Source of the DNA: Distichodus sexfasciatus
Taxonomy: Eukaryota > Chordata > Actinopteri > Characiformes > Distichodontidae
Reading direction: 5' to 3'
Assembly (NCBI GenBank): GCA_032718565.1
Contig: JAVGVS010000301.1
Span: 316,255-380,254, forward strand
Length of the DNA: 64,000 nt
Below the pieces are notes generated by a model, which saw only the letters and a list, made by a program, of their open reading frames with translations, did not search any database and was not told the origin of the DNA. The position numbers and the translations under genes are program-made. Each line of letters begins with the position of its first letter. Position 1 is the first letter of the stretch. Positions 26,870 to 40,080 of this stretch are shown here, in pieces.

Positions 26870-27260
26870 TGCTTAAGCCAGGCAATTTTTCATCAGGGAA
26901 CGGGAAAGGCAATGAGATGCTCCATTGCTACTCCTATTATATAAAGACCCGGGAATATAAATTGCTGAGCCATAATGGGGGACATTTAGGGTTATTATTA
27001 TTAGACTGTCAGCTATGGTCTCTGCTATGGCAGCAATGCACCACCTCCACACCAAACCCCCACACACACCACCGTTGCAGGCTAGACCACTCCACACAGA
27101 GCACACAAACTGCTAGGGTTATTGCTGCTGGAACCATTTCTGGGCCTGGCATGGTAAATAAAAGCAGGTGAAAAAATCCCAGGGCACATTCCAATGTTTT
27201 AGCTGAGAGCGGAATAACGCCTGGCCAAACATACAGCATTGAAAAAGATGGAAACAACAG
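26870..27260. promoter_or_regulatory. Candidate conserved non-coding element
   Basis: A balanced-composition block without repeats contains GGGAATATAAATTGCTGAGC, CATTCCAATGTTTTAGCTG and AATAACGCCTGGCCAAACAT. It has no long ORF with recognisable content. It is listed because it differs from neighbouring simple-sequence DNA. Confidence 0.22.
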
Positions 27261-30200
27261 GCTTATTATGCAATAAGGAACAGGAATGGAATGAATGCAT
27301 AGGAATTCTTTGTATAGTGGAACATGACATGATCTTATGTTCATTTTGTGTTTTGTAGTAAAAAGATCGACAGAGTTACCTATCAACTCTTTCCTCTAAT
27401 AAATCTTTTCTGAATCCCCACATCTGGGCAGAAGGAGATGTTTTTTAGGATTATTTTACCACCAAGGGAAGCTGTCCATCTGCAGAGGACTAAGCGCGAA
27501 GCCACAAAGGGCTCTTTCATGTGGCTATCGTTGAGAACATTGCTCACGTCTGAAGCATTTCCATCTTCTCCTTTTCACCCCCCTCACATTTCCTACACCC
27601 CTTTCCCCACCCCCTCCCCCCCCCCCAACCCCATCACTGACCAGCAGCTACTGGGCCCATTCTCAACAAACCATCAATGTAGATCCTCTTTTTCATACCA
27701 GTAGCATGTGCCATCCACATGGCTGGCAGTGAACAAAACACACACTGTGGTCAAGCCTCGCTATTGTTTGAAGCGCTTTCAAAGGGAGCCACAGCCGATC
27801 CGACATAGAAGCGTCTATTAAACAAGCGAGCCTGCCTCCAGCTCCTCGGGGAGAGCGGAAGAGAAAGAAAAACTGTTTTCCAGGGCCAGTTAAGCTTGGC
27901 CTCACGAAGGCTGAAATTATGCAGAATAGATGAGCGTATGGGCGGGCCAATTTCGATACTTAAAGATGTGTTCAAATGCTTTGCTGCGACGAAGTGTGTG
28001 TTAATGAGAGAGAGAGTTCAATCTCAGAAAGTATGTGTGAAAATTGTGATGTCTGTTTACTGAGAATGTAGAAATGCAGGCAACGCAAGTCCCAAAAAGT
28101 TTGAGACCTCTTCATTCAAAGGGAGAATATACTTTTTTTGTCACTTCATTTAAAGGAATGTAATGATCACTTGTCATAACTAAATAGCTCATTTGACCAT
28201 TTCCCAAACTGAGATATGAAACCCAATATACCAAAGTTGATCCTCATTTTTCTCATTACCACTTTGGTCGAGATACTGAATGCACTCACATATTTTGCAC
28301 TGACGCCAACTGTTTAGTGCAAATGTTACGAAAGTTTGTCATATTCGTGTCCAATGTGCGTCCCAGAAATCATTCAGACACATACAGATTATATCCGAGG
28401 CCACCGTCAGCTATGTCAGCTTGTGTTTTACAGCAAGAGAGCTGCGGTAGCAAATATAGTTATACTGTGTTTGACTTGCACAAGTACTCAGAGTGGCTGT
28501 ATTGTAGCTTCCATTTAAACCTGACATATGACACGTCTGTGTGGCCTGTGCAAACAGGTATGCATGAAAACAACAGCCATGAGAAGCTTTCAGACTCTAA
28601 AATGCCAGCGTTTTAAGAGCGACTCTGTAATAATCATGCATTGTAAATAAGGTGGAGAGTATGTGGGCGTTTCAAGTAAGATTCTGCCGTCTAAATCAAT
28701 AGGGTTCCGTTTGAATCGATAGGTCCTCACAAGAGCTGTGGAGATGAGATCTTGGTCAAGAACAGTTAGTGCTCTGTGCAGAGATGTGGACTTGCGGGAG
28801 TCAAGCTCTGGTCATGACCCAGAACTCTGCGGGGGGGCTAATGTCACATGTGCTTACGTCAAATTTTACCGCTTAGATTCTGATTAGATGATCTCAGGTT
28901 AGGAGCCCTACGGTGGTATCACAACCGCATGTGACTTACGGAGGCGCTATACTGCTGAGGGCAGTCATGCACATGTTTCACACCAACGGAAAGCTGCATA
29001 CATTTGCATCTTGCAGGGTTAGAACGGAAATTCAGTAAGACGACTGTGGGCAGCGTAACGCACAAATTTAGTAAATACCTACATTAGGGGATTATTTTGA
29101 TTTCCTTCAGGCTTATGGGCTCTCATTTTGAGACACTTGCTGACTCACCTACACGTCAGCACATCTTTTTTTCCCTCATATATTTCCATCTCTCTTCCAT
29201 AAAGTGCGTCTGTAGAAAACCTTAGTCTTGCTAAAGAGGATGATGACTTTCTGAGTTTGTCCTTCTGAGAAGCCGGGCTTGCTTTCACCCCGCTCACTTG
29301 TCTCTAGCTGCCTCGGCTCATCATCTTGCTTGTTTTTCACACCGATTTTTCTTGGTACATTGTGTCATGGTAACTTGCAATGTTTTCCACTATAGCTTGA
29401 TCCGACAAAGACTCGCGCACGCCCCTGTTTGCTGGTTTCTTACCGCATCTTGTGACTGTCTTCCTGCTTTTTTTGTGTTTCGATAACTAGAAAATCTGGC
29501 ACGGAATCGGTTGTACATGCAACATGGAGAGGACGTTTTTGGTATGGCAAGGGGGGGTTGATCCTAATCCATCCTTCCATCAGATCTCCGCCGCAATATA
29601 GTCCGCCATGGTGGAAAAACATCTGTCCTATCATAACCCCTGTGGTGAGACAGGGATTGGGTAGGTTCCAAAGGGCCTTTGTTCACACTAACAGAAGGTG
29701 AGGAGCAGCACTTTCACGCACATTTATCCTCCCCGAAGCTGTGAGGTGTGCTCGGGCATAGACAATGACTGCAGTCGAGGAAATGTGCTATAGCAACCCC
29801 ACAGCAGGGCAACAGAAGAAATGTGATAATGTTGCGTTGACTGCGCATAAAGGTACCTCATATTAACAATGCTTATTTGGACGCCGCCACCGCCTGGGAC
29901 AATCACATTATGGGTGTGAAATGTTCAGATAACCAGAGAAATACAGGCGAGCCACGGAATTTGCAGATCGCTTATTTTCACAGTTGTCTGCCTCAGCAAA
30001 CACAGAGCCTGACTTTCATGACACATAATCTGTGTTATGAAGTGTAATTTTTTGTTTTGTCCCAATATATCCAAATTTTTGCAGATTCTGTGGAGAAGGC
30101 TGTAACTTTCTCCAAAGAATCTACATAAGTTGCATGATGCTTTCAACATTAAACAGCTGGAATCGAAATGTAACATCTCTTTTCAGCAGCACTGTTTAGA

Positions 30201-30392
30201 TTTTTTCAGCTTGAGATTGATCAGCTAGACATGGGGTGGTAGAACGTTTTTGGTCCAATTCAGACAATATAATCTGGAGTACCTGCCAATAATCGTCAGC
30301 TGCGAAGAATGAAGTAATATTTCAGTATCCATGCGTTCTGATCAACATGGGAATCTGTCTGTGTTGTTGGAGTAAGATAAGAGTAGGCTAAA

Positions 30393-30737
30393 TTGATTTG
30401 TTTCTCAGTTTTCATCCTGCAATATCTAATTTGCTGGTATCTGCCTGATACAGATAGGGGGTATCTAATTATTGCCATTTGCACTAGCAACTGGATATCC
30501 TTCCTGATGGTAGTGATGGTGGTATGGGTTTTAAACCAGAAGAGGGTGTTGGAAGCACTAAGAGAACAGATTAGGTTCGAGAGAGCCAATATTGAGCTGA
30601 TTATCTTGGTCTGCATATTGGCGGAATATGCATATGGAACTATGGTCACACAAAGACTACAGTCTTTGTGTCAGAAATTTTCTCTTAATCTCACAGCACC
30701 TGCCGAGGTCAGAAAATACATCGTAACAGGCACGTGA
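30393..30737 (+). other. Open reading frame, 114 codons, both strands open; no homology recognised
   Basis: The plus strand is open for 114 codons with a hydrophobic middle (residues about 20-50), and the minus strand is open for 117 codons over 30296-30649. I recognise no domain, the stop-containing flanks show no convincing splice sites, and an upstream promoter is not evident. Double-strand openness suggests constrained non-coding sequence or chance rather than a gene. Confidence 0.15.
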
Positions 30738-30777
30738 CTTAAAAATGTTGTTGGTTAGTAATATGCAAACTCTGGAA

Positions 30778-31056
30778 TTCATTGATTCATTCATTCGTTC
30801 GTTATCCGCACTGCTTAAGAGCCTATCCCGGGAACTAGGGACACAAGGTGGCAACTGAACCTGGGCAGGCGCCAGCACACACCGCAGGGCACACACACAC
30901 TCACACAAGCACACTCCCATTCACACCTTACGGGGCAATTTAGATTCGCCAATTAGCCTACATTGCATGCTTTTGGACTGTGGGAGGAAACCGGAATGCC
31001 CGGAGGAAACCAGTGCGAACACTGGGAGAGCTAACCACTGCGTCACCGTGCCGCCC
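30778..31056 (-). mobile_element. Teleost interspersed repeat (ATTCATTC... / DANA-like composite)
   Basis: The repeat opens with ATTCATTCGTTCGTTATCCG and GAGCCTATCCCGG, continues through a CA-rich stretch and GGGGCAATTTAGA, then TTTTGGACTGTGGGAGGAAA, and ends AACCACTGCGTCACCGTG. This module order is very common in fish genomes. The terminal segment equals that of 15880-15977, so the insertion is in minus orientation relative to the tRNA-like head. Confidence 0.7.
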
Positions 31057-34000
31057 ACTCTTGAATTCGTCTTTTCATTTTTCTAATTGGAATGCCTGAC
31101 AAGAAAAAAGTAAATGGCATGACATAATCTAAATTAATTTGGGAATTGTGCCCATACATATATAAAAAACCCTAAAAGATTGTGCCTTTTAAATCCGTAT
31201 TCGAGAAAATCCTACATTTTTTTTGTCTTATTTCTTGTAATATTATAAGCATTGGATGAGAAGCTGGTGCAAAAATTATTTTTAATTCCCCAGTCCCTGC
31301 TACTGGAAGTGAGCGCGGACATGATCTCACTCAGGAATTACTTTAAAACACTGGGCCAAGGTTGGGGTAACGTGAGAGACGGAGTATTACACCTGTGCAT
31401 TGCAGGGTTCTGGGACACTGCTAAAATATCCCCCATCTAGCCTTGATTTCCATTTGACAGTATCATCTGGTCATGTTGAGCCAAGAACTTATACAACCCT
31501 TATTTTGGGGGGGAGGGATAAACTGTTTCAAAGCGAAGTCAGCCTTCTTGCAAATGAAACAACCACAAGAGGTGTGGTGAGGCGGGATTTGTGGGTGTCA
31601 CTCAAGCTTATTTCTGTTCTTCACGCCACCAATCGCTGTGTTCCCACCCACCGTTTGGGGCAGGTGGGATTGAGTCTGCTCACGACCCGGCCCTTCGGAG
31701 AGCGCCATCTCATCATCGCAACCACCTCTCGCCCTCCTCCGCCTCCCGATTCCCAGCAGAATCCAACCAAACACGGTGGAGAGTCAGGGGAAGCGCACAA
31801 CGACATGGGCAAGGGAGATCAAGTGCGATCGTCTTTCCGGGAAGAGGCCTGTAGGGTTTTTTCATAATAAAGAATAAAACAAGGAGAAACGTGAAGGTCG
31901 TTTAAAGAGCGGCAGGCTGCGTGGCGCTGGAGGGGGGCCGGGGGAGCGCGAGTGCGGGGAACCCGACCGAGAGCATGCGGCGCTGGGGCTGGTGCTCAGG
32001 CACTTTCTCCGGCGCTTCTCATCAATCTCCCCTCGTCCGTAGAGAGTCTCGCCTGACCCACATAGCGGCCCTGCGGTGGGGGTCTCCTTTCTTCCATTAT
32101 TGATACCCCTGCATCACACGACCCCTGCCTGCCCCCACCAAACGTGGCAGAGGAGCCTCAAAGGTCAGAGAACCCCATGCAGACATTTAGTCTGGCAGCA
32201 AAGTGACAGGAGGGAGGCACTCGCATTCACATTCACACAGCTTACTACGCATGTACCTTAATTCAGACATTTTTTTACTTTACTACCACCCACCGTCACA
32301 GACAGAAGAGTCGTACAGTAAATGTTGTAGTTAATTGATTCAGGCAACAAGCCTCGTAAAGAAATTCATCAAAGCCTTTCCGTTTAGTACAAGTGCAGTC
32401 ACATCAAACGCTACGTTTTGCAGCGTAGGTGTGTGTCTGTTTTGAAAAAAGCACTTGAAAAGGATTTATTCACCGGCCCTGTATCTGGCGCGATAGTTAG
32501 AAAACCGTGCCAGCATTCTCAGAGGTAACGAATTAACCCCGGCTTTCAGGAATGCTCCATTTCCTTGGTAACGTCATGCAGTTACAGCCGTGCCCGGTGC
32601 TCGGCGGAAAGGAAGGTCTGCATCTCACCTCTCCCTCGAATCCTCTCACATAAAGCGGGTGTGAAACTGAAACGGCTGCCTTCAACCACTCATGGAAGAA
32701 AAGTGGAAAATGAACTTTATTTTACTTTCCCCCTCCATTTCTCACAAGAATCTGCCTCCAAACAAACCAGACTGGAAGAAGCGGACCTGTGGGGCGTTGA
32801 CACCGAACTGCCTTTCTTCGTAAACTGTGAATATCCCATTGGCGAGTGGACATGTGCCATGCTCACATTTGTTTGTGGTTGCCACCAAGGCGTCGCAAGG
32901 CCGTGCAGGAGGGCCGGGGTGCTCCCGGGACAGACAACCCAGTTGCCCTTCCTGCAGGATTGCCTCTGCAAGAACTTCAAAAAGCATGCGAAAGGAAGAA
33001 TTGCGCCACTCTCCGTCGCTGGTGCTCCACAAACCGTCTCAAGTGTAGACTCCATGAGGCTAGCTGCTTCAACAAAGGTCCCGCTTTCTTAAACTCCCAC
33101 TGCTTTCTGCGCAATGTTGTTCACATTCTCCCCGCCGCTCATGCATGTTGAAGCGTTTATTACAATGGCATTTACATACAAGGAGCAAACAAAAACCTGT
33201 TTATTGCTTCGCGGCAGCATTGTCGGCCCGACGGCGGACAATAACACCTTGAAAGCGCTTCTTAATCTACGGTTTTGACACCGAATGAGAGAGGGAGAGG
33301 AGAGGCTTTGGTCCCGACACAATGGGGCATTTGTTCTCCGCTTACGCTTGAAAATTTAGGCCATGGTTTTAAGAGATAAACACCCGTTCTAAGCCATCTC
33401 AGGCTTGAGCAAAGGCGAACACAATTCACGTTCGAATGCGAAAGCATTGTGAACTCTCGATGTTGGAATGGTACCGGGCGTCTGCTTTGTGAAAATCCAG
33501 CTTATCTCATGGCAGCCATCGTAGTTGTTACTTTAGGCGGCTCCCGCTCTCTTGCCGATAGCCCTTGGCTAAAACGCCAGCGCAGTTTCTTGTTTTTTTT
33601 TTTTCAGCGCACCGCCAATTACACTAGCCACCTTGTTTAAGCAGCGAGATGCGCTGCCAGTTCATGTGCTTTATCTGAAGTGAGGCAGCTGTGAGGGCAT
33701 TAGCATATATTCCACGAGACAGACTAAGCCATCTTTGTGTTGAAGTGTTAAACCACTTATGCCATTTTTACAGTGACTGGCTTCTCCAAATTGGGCTCAT
33801 TATGAATAATCACAAGATGGAGATAGTAACGGAAACGGAAAATTTCTTATCTCCTGCTCAGTTCACCACCAGTATAAGAAACAATTTTGCTCACCCCGAT
33901 CTTATTTGGTGCTTTGCTTGTTGCTAATTGCTAATGTTCAAACAGATATTGGTCGGAATTACTGCACAAACTGCGGTGCATCTCCGCAGTCTGATTTGAA

Positions 34001-35945
34001 CATCACCCCAGATGGTGTATTACATCAACAGGGACAAGCGGAAGGCTGACTCTTTGATATTGTGGACTTATAAAAGAGAAACCTATAAAAAGATGTTTGC
34101 TTTTAATTGCTTTTTTAAAGTATAGTCATTGCCTGATATGTAAAGGTTATCGACCTTTTGTCTCAGCTTGTTTATACGTTCGATTTTTTAATAAAATGTT
34201 GACAGATGATTTTGGCTCACTTTTAATATTTTTATGAACTTTTTCATAGGGGATCAGTTTTGTGTTGTAATATGGATTTGATAATACTTCAACATTTTGT
34301 CCACTCTGTGAATCCGTGCCTTTTCAGACTGAAACTAATAAATGCTCGTAGCAACTAATACCACCAAGTCCACCAACAGAGCGGGGTGGGCAATGCAGCG
34401 GGGGTCAAGTGTTCACCTGAACGCTCCTCCATTGTGGAGACAAGTACAGGCGTGGAAAAGAAAAAGGAAAGAATTGCTGAAAAACAAGTGCTGCATGTCG
34501 TGTCAGGGCCGCGATATAATTACATGAAAGGAATCCTCGGCTAAATCGCGAACAAATTACACTCAGCGTGGAGATGAGGGCGAGTTCAAAGCTGCAAACG
34601 ATGCAGGGCAATTAAATTCATTACGATGGAAATAAAAACTCCCTCCACTCCCTCCTTGACAAGCAAATAAATTCTTCTGGTGTGCAGCGTGACTAGCAGT
34701 CAGACTAATAAAGAAATGGGCTCGTCTTCAAAGGTCTGTGACTTGTGAACCAGAATTTTGCAAGACGCGGTTTGACGCGTTGAGGTGGCTGTCAAAAGCT
34801 TGGCTTACAGCCCTATATGGAAGTCACACAACTACCACTGTGGTCTCCCGATCTACAGGTGAAAAGTGAAACGGAGTGGGGGTGGGTGGTGCGGCGTTCT
34901 TACAGGAACTGCCTGAAACTTATTTTATTGCATATTTAGACATTTAGAGAGAATAGACTTGAAAATGCGTGGCATGCATTGCTTTGCGTGCATTTCATGA
35001 TTATAAAACAATGTTTGTCTAAGCATAGCCTGAATATATTTGATCCTAATTAGCAGGTTTGTTAAAACTCTATCAGCTGGCTTTCAGGATTCTTGACAAT
35101 GGCATTCAGCGCAAGGCACAGAATCCTATTACATCACACCCTGAATCAGGGCAGCACAACTTTCTTCAGACAAATTAAACCATACCAAAATAGTTAGGTG
35201 ATGACAGTCAAGCACTTTATAATGTGAAAACCTTAGTCGTGGCCAGACTGTCTCAGAAGTAGAAGCATGAACACTTGCGTTTGAGAAGAGCTTTTACGGT
35301 CCCTGAAAGACAAAGTTTCACATAGCGTTGTTCATTCATGCGATCCACTGCAATACTATGGTTCTGTTGTGGCAGTAATGCTGGGCAATGGTTAACTTAG
35401 TACATTGTTTCTTCAAAGAATAACACTCATCCTGTAATTAACAAATGTAAGTAAGTGCTGGATAAGAACGGCTTCTAAATGGTATAAATTCTTAATAGTA
35501 TTAAGAAGTCGTAACAAACTTACTGAATTAATCTTTATATATTTGAACGTTTCTTGATCAACAAAGGATGAAATTCAGATGAAACCATGTCTCCGATAAA
35601 TAAGGCATTTATATTTTCAGAGCCAAATATATTTTTACTTATAAGAAGTAGCGAAGTATCATACATGGACAATACACCCACAGGTTTAAGCTGATTTTAG
35701 TGGCATAATTTTAAATGGAATATGCGTCATATAGGAAACTAAAAATCCGACAAACGTAACCTTTCACTCTCTCACTTGCCATGTAATTAGCAACTTAAGC
35801 CTTGTAGGGATTTTAGGAGTGTGATGCAGCCGCTCCCAGCTCTGTTCAGCATTGAAATTTACATTTTACATTATAAAGAGCAGCATATGTACATACTTTG
35901 TAGTCCACATAGAATCCGACCCTCATACAATATGTACGTACAATA
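31057..35945. other. Non-genic stretch
   Basis: Contains the 175-codon frame at 32565 and an ATTAGCAT octamer variant at 33699-33706, otherwise nothing recognised. Transposon content is low. Confidence 0.4.
32565..33092 (+). other. Longest ORF of the FAN1-downstream desert (175 codons), no homology recognised
   Basis: A 175-codon frame is open on the plus strand while several other frames on both strands are also open between about 32720 and 33150. Composition is moderately GC-rich, which lowers stop-codon density. The product shows no transmembrane segment, repeat or motif I recognise. Most likely non-coding. Confidence 0.15.
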
Positions 35946-35996
<51 letters not shown>

Positions 35997-35997
35997 A

Positions 35998-36069
<72 letters not shown>
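35946..36069. repeat. Compound (GT)n(AT)n / (AT)n(AC)n microsatellite
   Basis: The order is GT, AT, GT, AT, AC, AT; the GT and AC arms are inverse complements around an AT centre near 36025, so the array is quasi-palindromic. Frames through it encode Tyr/Ile/Val/Cys or Thr/His repeats and are artefacts. Confidence 0.95.
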
Positions 36070-37129
36070 AAATATGTGATGCTATGTATATAGGTATGTA
36101 ATGTACTGTATGTGTAACATATTGACCAAACCAAATACACAAATTGTTCTATCAGTGTGCATGGGTTCTTGTGTGTTTGTGTGTGTTAACTGTATTACTG
36201 TATAAGTTAATAAGACGAGCAGCTCACTTTGGTCAGTTTCAATAATAGTTTGGTACAGTCCTCTCACAACAGTGCCCTGAGATGTTCGTAGGGACCCAGT
36301 GTCTCTGTTGAGTAAGTGTGTATAAGGCGCTAAGCATTCTGGGGATTTTGCAGTAGTGAGCAGACAGAGACTCAGGTGTTATTAGTATGTGGCAGACAGT
36401 TTATCTGACCAGCATCATCGCGGTTCGATATATGTTGTGCACTCTCCATCAAGTGCGCGCTGACATATTGATGATGATGACATGGATTCATACACTCAAG
36501 CAAAGCTACAGTAAATGTAGGTATACAAAAGATGTTAATGATAATGTGGGAAGTGTATGTACAGTACATTTATATGATTTTTAAAAAATCTGCTTTGGGT
36601 TTGAGAATCCATGAGAACATCTGATGAAGTTTATTGCAAAATACGTTATGTGTCACTTTTAAAAGGTTTTGGTGGCTGGATGTAGCAATTAGAAAAATAG
36701 ACATTTCTATATTGAGATATTCACAAAGCCCTGGCTCACCGGGCTTCTGACTTAAATCGGCAAGTATAACCAGTTACTATGGTACTATGGTATTTTCATT
36801 AGCATTATAATAGTTTTTGACCCCTGTTTATGGGCCCAGTAGGTCAGACCTGATTCGCGATCGCGGAGCCACCTCCAACGTCTCCAGGTTGGAGAGGCTT
36901 CACTGTGGTATTGTCACCTTTTAACCACCAGCAAAGTTTCACACTATACACATTCGAAGCCAGGTTGAGTGATGGCACGGCCCCCCAACCCCCATCCCCC
37001 CCGGGCCTCCCTGCCCAGGTGTTATAGTAGCTGTGCGCAATCACTCACAACAAATAAATAGATGGGTAATTCCAGATATCACAACACTGCACAAGCTTTT
37101 CAGTGTTCAGATCTATACCAGCGCATGGG

Positions 37130-37245
37130 ACGCAATTAGCGGGAATTAGCATACGGGTTTCATTTAATCTCAGCAGTAATGCCGAGGTCGCTGAGGTCGC
37201 GCGGTTTCATCTGCCTCGCTAATGTCCGGCTCAATTAGGTTAGCC
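37130..37245. promoter_or_regulatory. Candidate conserved enhancer rich in homeodomain cores
   Basis: Six TAAT/ATTA cores fall within about 115 bp (GCAATTAGC, GGAATTAGCAT, TTTAATC, AGTAATG, GCTAATG, TCAATTAGG). The block has no microsatellite, transposon end or long ORF. It looks like the homeodomain-site clusters of developmental enhancers, but conservation cannot be tested here. Confidence 0.3.
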
Positions 37246-38272
37246 AGATTATAGCACAATCATCAACTCTCCAGGATGACCTCATTCTACTCTCATAGGT
37301 GAATGAAGTCAATGAACCAATTACCATATATCAATAGCATAGATGCATACACTTGTAGTTCCACGAAATTTACACACACACACGCTTGTTTTTTGTTTGT
37401 TTTGGGGGAAATACAAATTGCGGGGCAATTAGTTAAACGCCTTAATTTGGCTCTTTTATTATTATAAAAATAATACACACACACATACGTTTTTGTGTAT
37501 TTATAAGGGTCCTACATCTGTCTATATCCGTTAAGTTGGGTCATCCCGAATCCAAATCCTTATTATGAATGTTTGATCCTCATTCACCACAACTGTCTTT
37601 AAGAAAACCCATTTTTAGTAGTTTTGGCGAAGATTCTGACTTTCACCAAAGTTCTCCTCTATTTGAGATTTGTTTCTAGTTAAGCAAACATATTGCTTGC
37701 AAAGCACTCTCATGCTAATTTTTATTGCACGCATGTTAGCAAAACTTTAGTTATTGTTTTCTTCCTCAATACGTTAAAGTGTGTAATATCATACTGCCTA
37801 AATATCTTCTTCAGAAATCATTGGTGCATCTTGACGCCCCGGTGTGTGAACCCAAATACTAGGCTAATATTAAACTAAATTAAATGTATAGCTTTTTTTT
37901 TTTTTTAGTCTTGTTAATTTTTGCAAATTCACTCACTTTTATCAGCGACAGTATATTTAATGAATTATTCCATCACCATCAAATCTTTTCATGGCTAAAG
38001 ATGGGCTTGTAGATGGTGTCTCACAACGCTTATGCTCCCTGACATACACACACCGACACACACAAATAAACACACACCCTTGAGAGGATCACGGGTGGTA
38101 GATGATGGGTCTGAATGCCGCCTTGAGCCCCAGCTGAGAGTCTTGAGGCTCAGGGGAGAGACTGTCTGAGGGGCCTATCAGCTGGGTGTCTCCCACACTG
38201 CTGCAGACACATGCACAGATGACCTAGAGCCAGACAAGTCAAGCCCCCCAGGCTCATACTCACCCAGTTGGT

Positions 38273-38299
38273 CACACACACACACACACACACACACAC
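38273..38299. repeat. (CA)13 microsatellite
   Basis: An uninterrupted CA run. Confidence 0.95.
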
Positions 38300-38456
38300 G
38301 GTCATGGATTACATAATACACACATAAGCCTGAGTAGCAAGGCGCTTTGCTGCATCCCTGCATTCAGATGTACGTTCACACCACACTCCAAAAGCAAGAT
38401 GTCTGTGCATAAGTTTCATTCCTGCTATTCTGTTCATCACAGATCCTTACATTTTA

Positions 38457-39406
38457 CAGAGATGCAACCGATCCGACATAGATTGGTATCGTCCTGCTCA
38501 AACAGCTGATCGTATCGGCGTATTGGGGTCATGAAGGAAAACCATTGTTCTAATCACTTAATAATTCTGTTACAAAAAATGGTTGGGGCAATTTTTTCTA
38601 GAATGGAAGCTTGGTTTAATTCATTTTACTCGCTAGAGCAGCTCTGCTTGTATTTCACACGGACGCTTAATAGTGACACACAACGTTTTCAGTGGCGATC
38701 AAGATTTGCAGGACCTGATCCCTCTGTATGTGAAAGTATTTGTGAGATGTTCCTGCACTAAAACCGAAGTAAATGCATAAAAACGTGTAAATGACATTTT
38801 TCGTGATAAACGGCTGCGCTGTGTTAATGACCGCGCGCATGAGCACCGTTACGCGCTAAAACTCCAGTTCGTTCAAACGTCCCTTATTACATTAATACGT
38901 AAACCATATTATTGTAGCTGATAAATAACCACAACAACCAGCGTTCACCACACCCTGCCGTGTTTATTTAGGATTTTCCCATAGATCCATCGCTTGGTCT
39001 GGAATGCTCTAGCGCTTTTCGACAGACGCTGCCCGGCGCCAAGAGACAGAGGATTGTGGGAAATGTAGTTCTTCTTGCAAAAGTAGCTCATTTTATAGGC
39101 CAAATTGGTTCAAATGACAAACTTCAGTATTTCTATTTTCAATTGATCAAATCTTTTTCAGTTTTATAATGTTATAGTGTAATCAATAAGAAAGAAGAAA
39201 TATTTGTCTCAATGAACAAATTTTGAGAACAAATAATGTGTATGTGTAATTATTATATTGTTTTAGTAGGAAAACAGTATTTAAATCAAACATTTCCTAA
39301 CATAACAATCTCAGTCATATATTCAGACATTTTATCGTATCGCAGATATCCAAATTTACAATATCAGTATCGGACATGCAAAAGTGGTATGGCCCCAGTA
39401 TCTCTA
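38457..39406 (+). mobile_element. Non-autonomous hAT-like element, second copy, older
   Basis: It begins CAGAGATGCAACCGATCC and ends GGCCCCAGTATCTCTA, and throughout is the reverse-complement relative of the copy at 51017-52037. Shared internal blocks include the TTTTTTCTAGAATGG segment near 38594 and the GATAAATAACCACAACAACC segment near 38921. Flanking 8-mers (ACATTTTA and ATTTTTTA) match at 6 of 8 positions, so the duplication looks decayed. It carries no transposase. Confidence 0.75.
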
Positions 39407-40080
39407 ATTTTTTACTGAGGTGTCACATTACAAAACCCAACCTACAAAAATCAGTGGAACAGTTTTTTCCAAAATAGTAATTTCAGGATTTTTTGGCATT
39501 AGATTTTGACAGGTATTTATAGTTAAGTATTTCAGGGAGTTAATGAGGACATGTGCACAGCGTGTGTATACAACCCCTTTGCCTCTGCCACTAGTTACAG
39601 GAACACTCCACCCAAAAACAGCAGTGTCGCTAGCAATTTAACGGTCAATGAGGCCAGTAGCAGGCCAGCAACATGATGCAATTGGCAGAAAATACATACG
39701 TTTACTTTCATTAAAATGGTGTGATATCTGAATAATAATGACAACAGCCATTGTTATTTCTTTTATTCTGGTAGCAGTTTTATTTGTTACTACTAGTACT
39801 ATTAAATTATTAAGTATAATAAAAAGTAAATACATTTAATAAATTTATATTCACGTACCAATACTACCACCCATACATCACTGTTGTTAAGCGATTATTT
39901 GTCAGCTGACTGCAAGTTATATTAATAATAGTATAATTAATAAAAAAGATACTGCAGCTATTATTAATCATCTTCAAATCTGCCATATAATTGATTTGTT
40001 GCATGGTACTGGCTTGGCACGCCACAGCATGACAAACCGGCCAAGCAGCAGTGAAGGGTTGCTACACATGGGTTGTCATT

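Larger units (their letters stand above)
21663..30777. other. Non-genic stretch with candidate regulatory blocks
   Basis: Remarkably few transposon remnants occur over 9 kb. Apart from the octamer cluster (26400-26560) and the block at 26870-27260, repeat-free sections at 23200-24000 and 25590-25830 are further candidates for non-coding conservation. A C-rich run lies at 27598-27636. No exon was recognised. Confidence 0.4.

Noticed and set aside
35821..36142. Several 70-98 codon frames rich in Tyr/Ile/Val/Cys or Thr/His
   Set aside because: Pure translation of the GT/AT/AC microsatellite.
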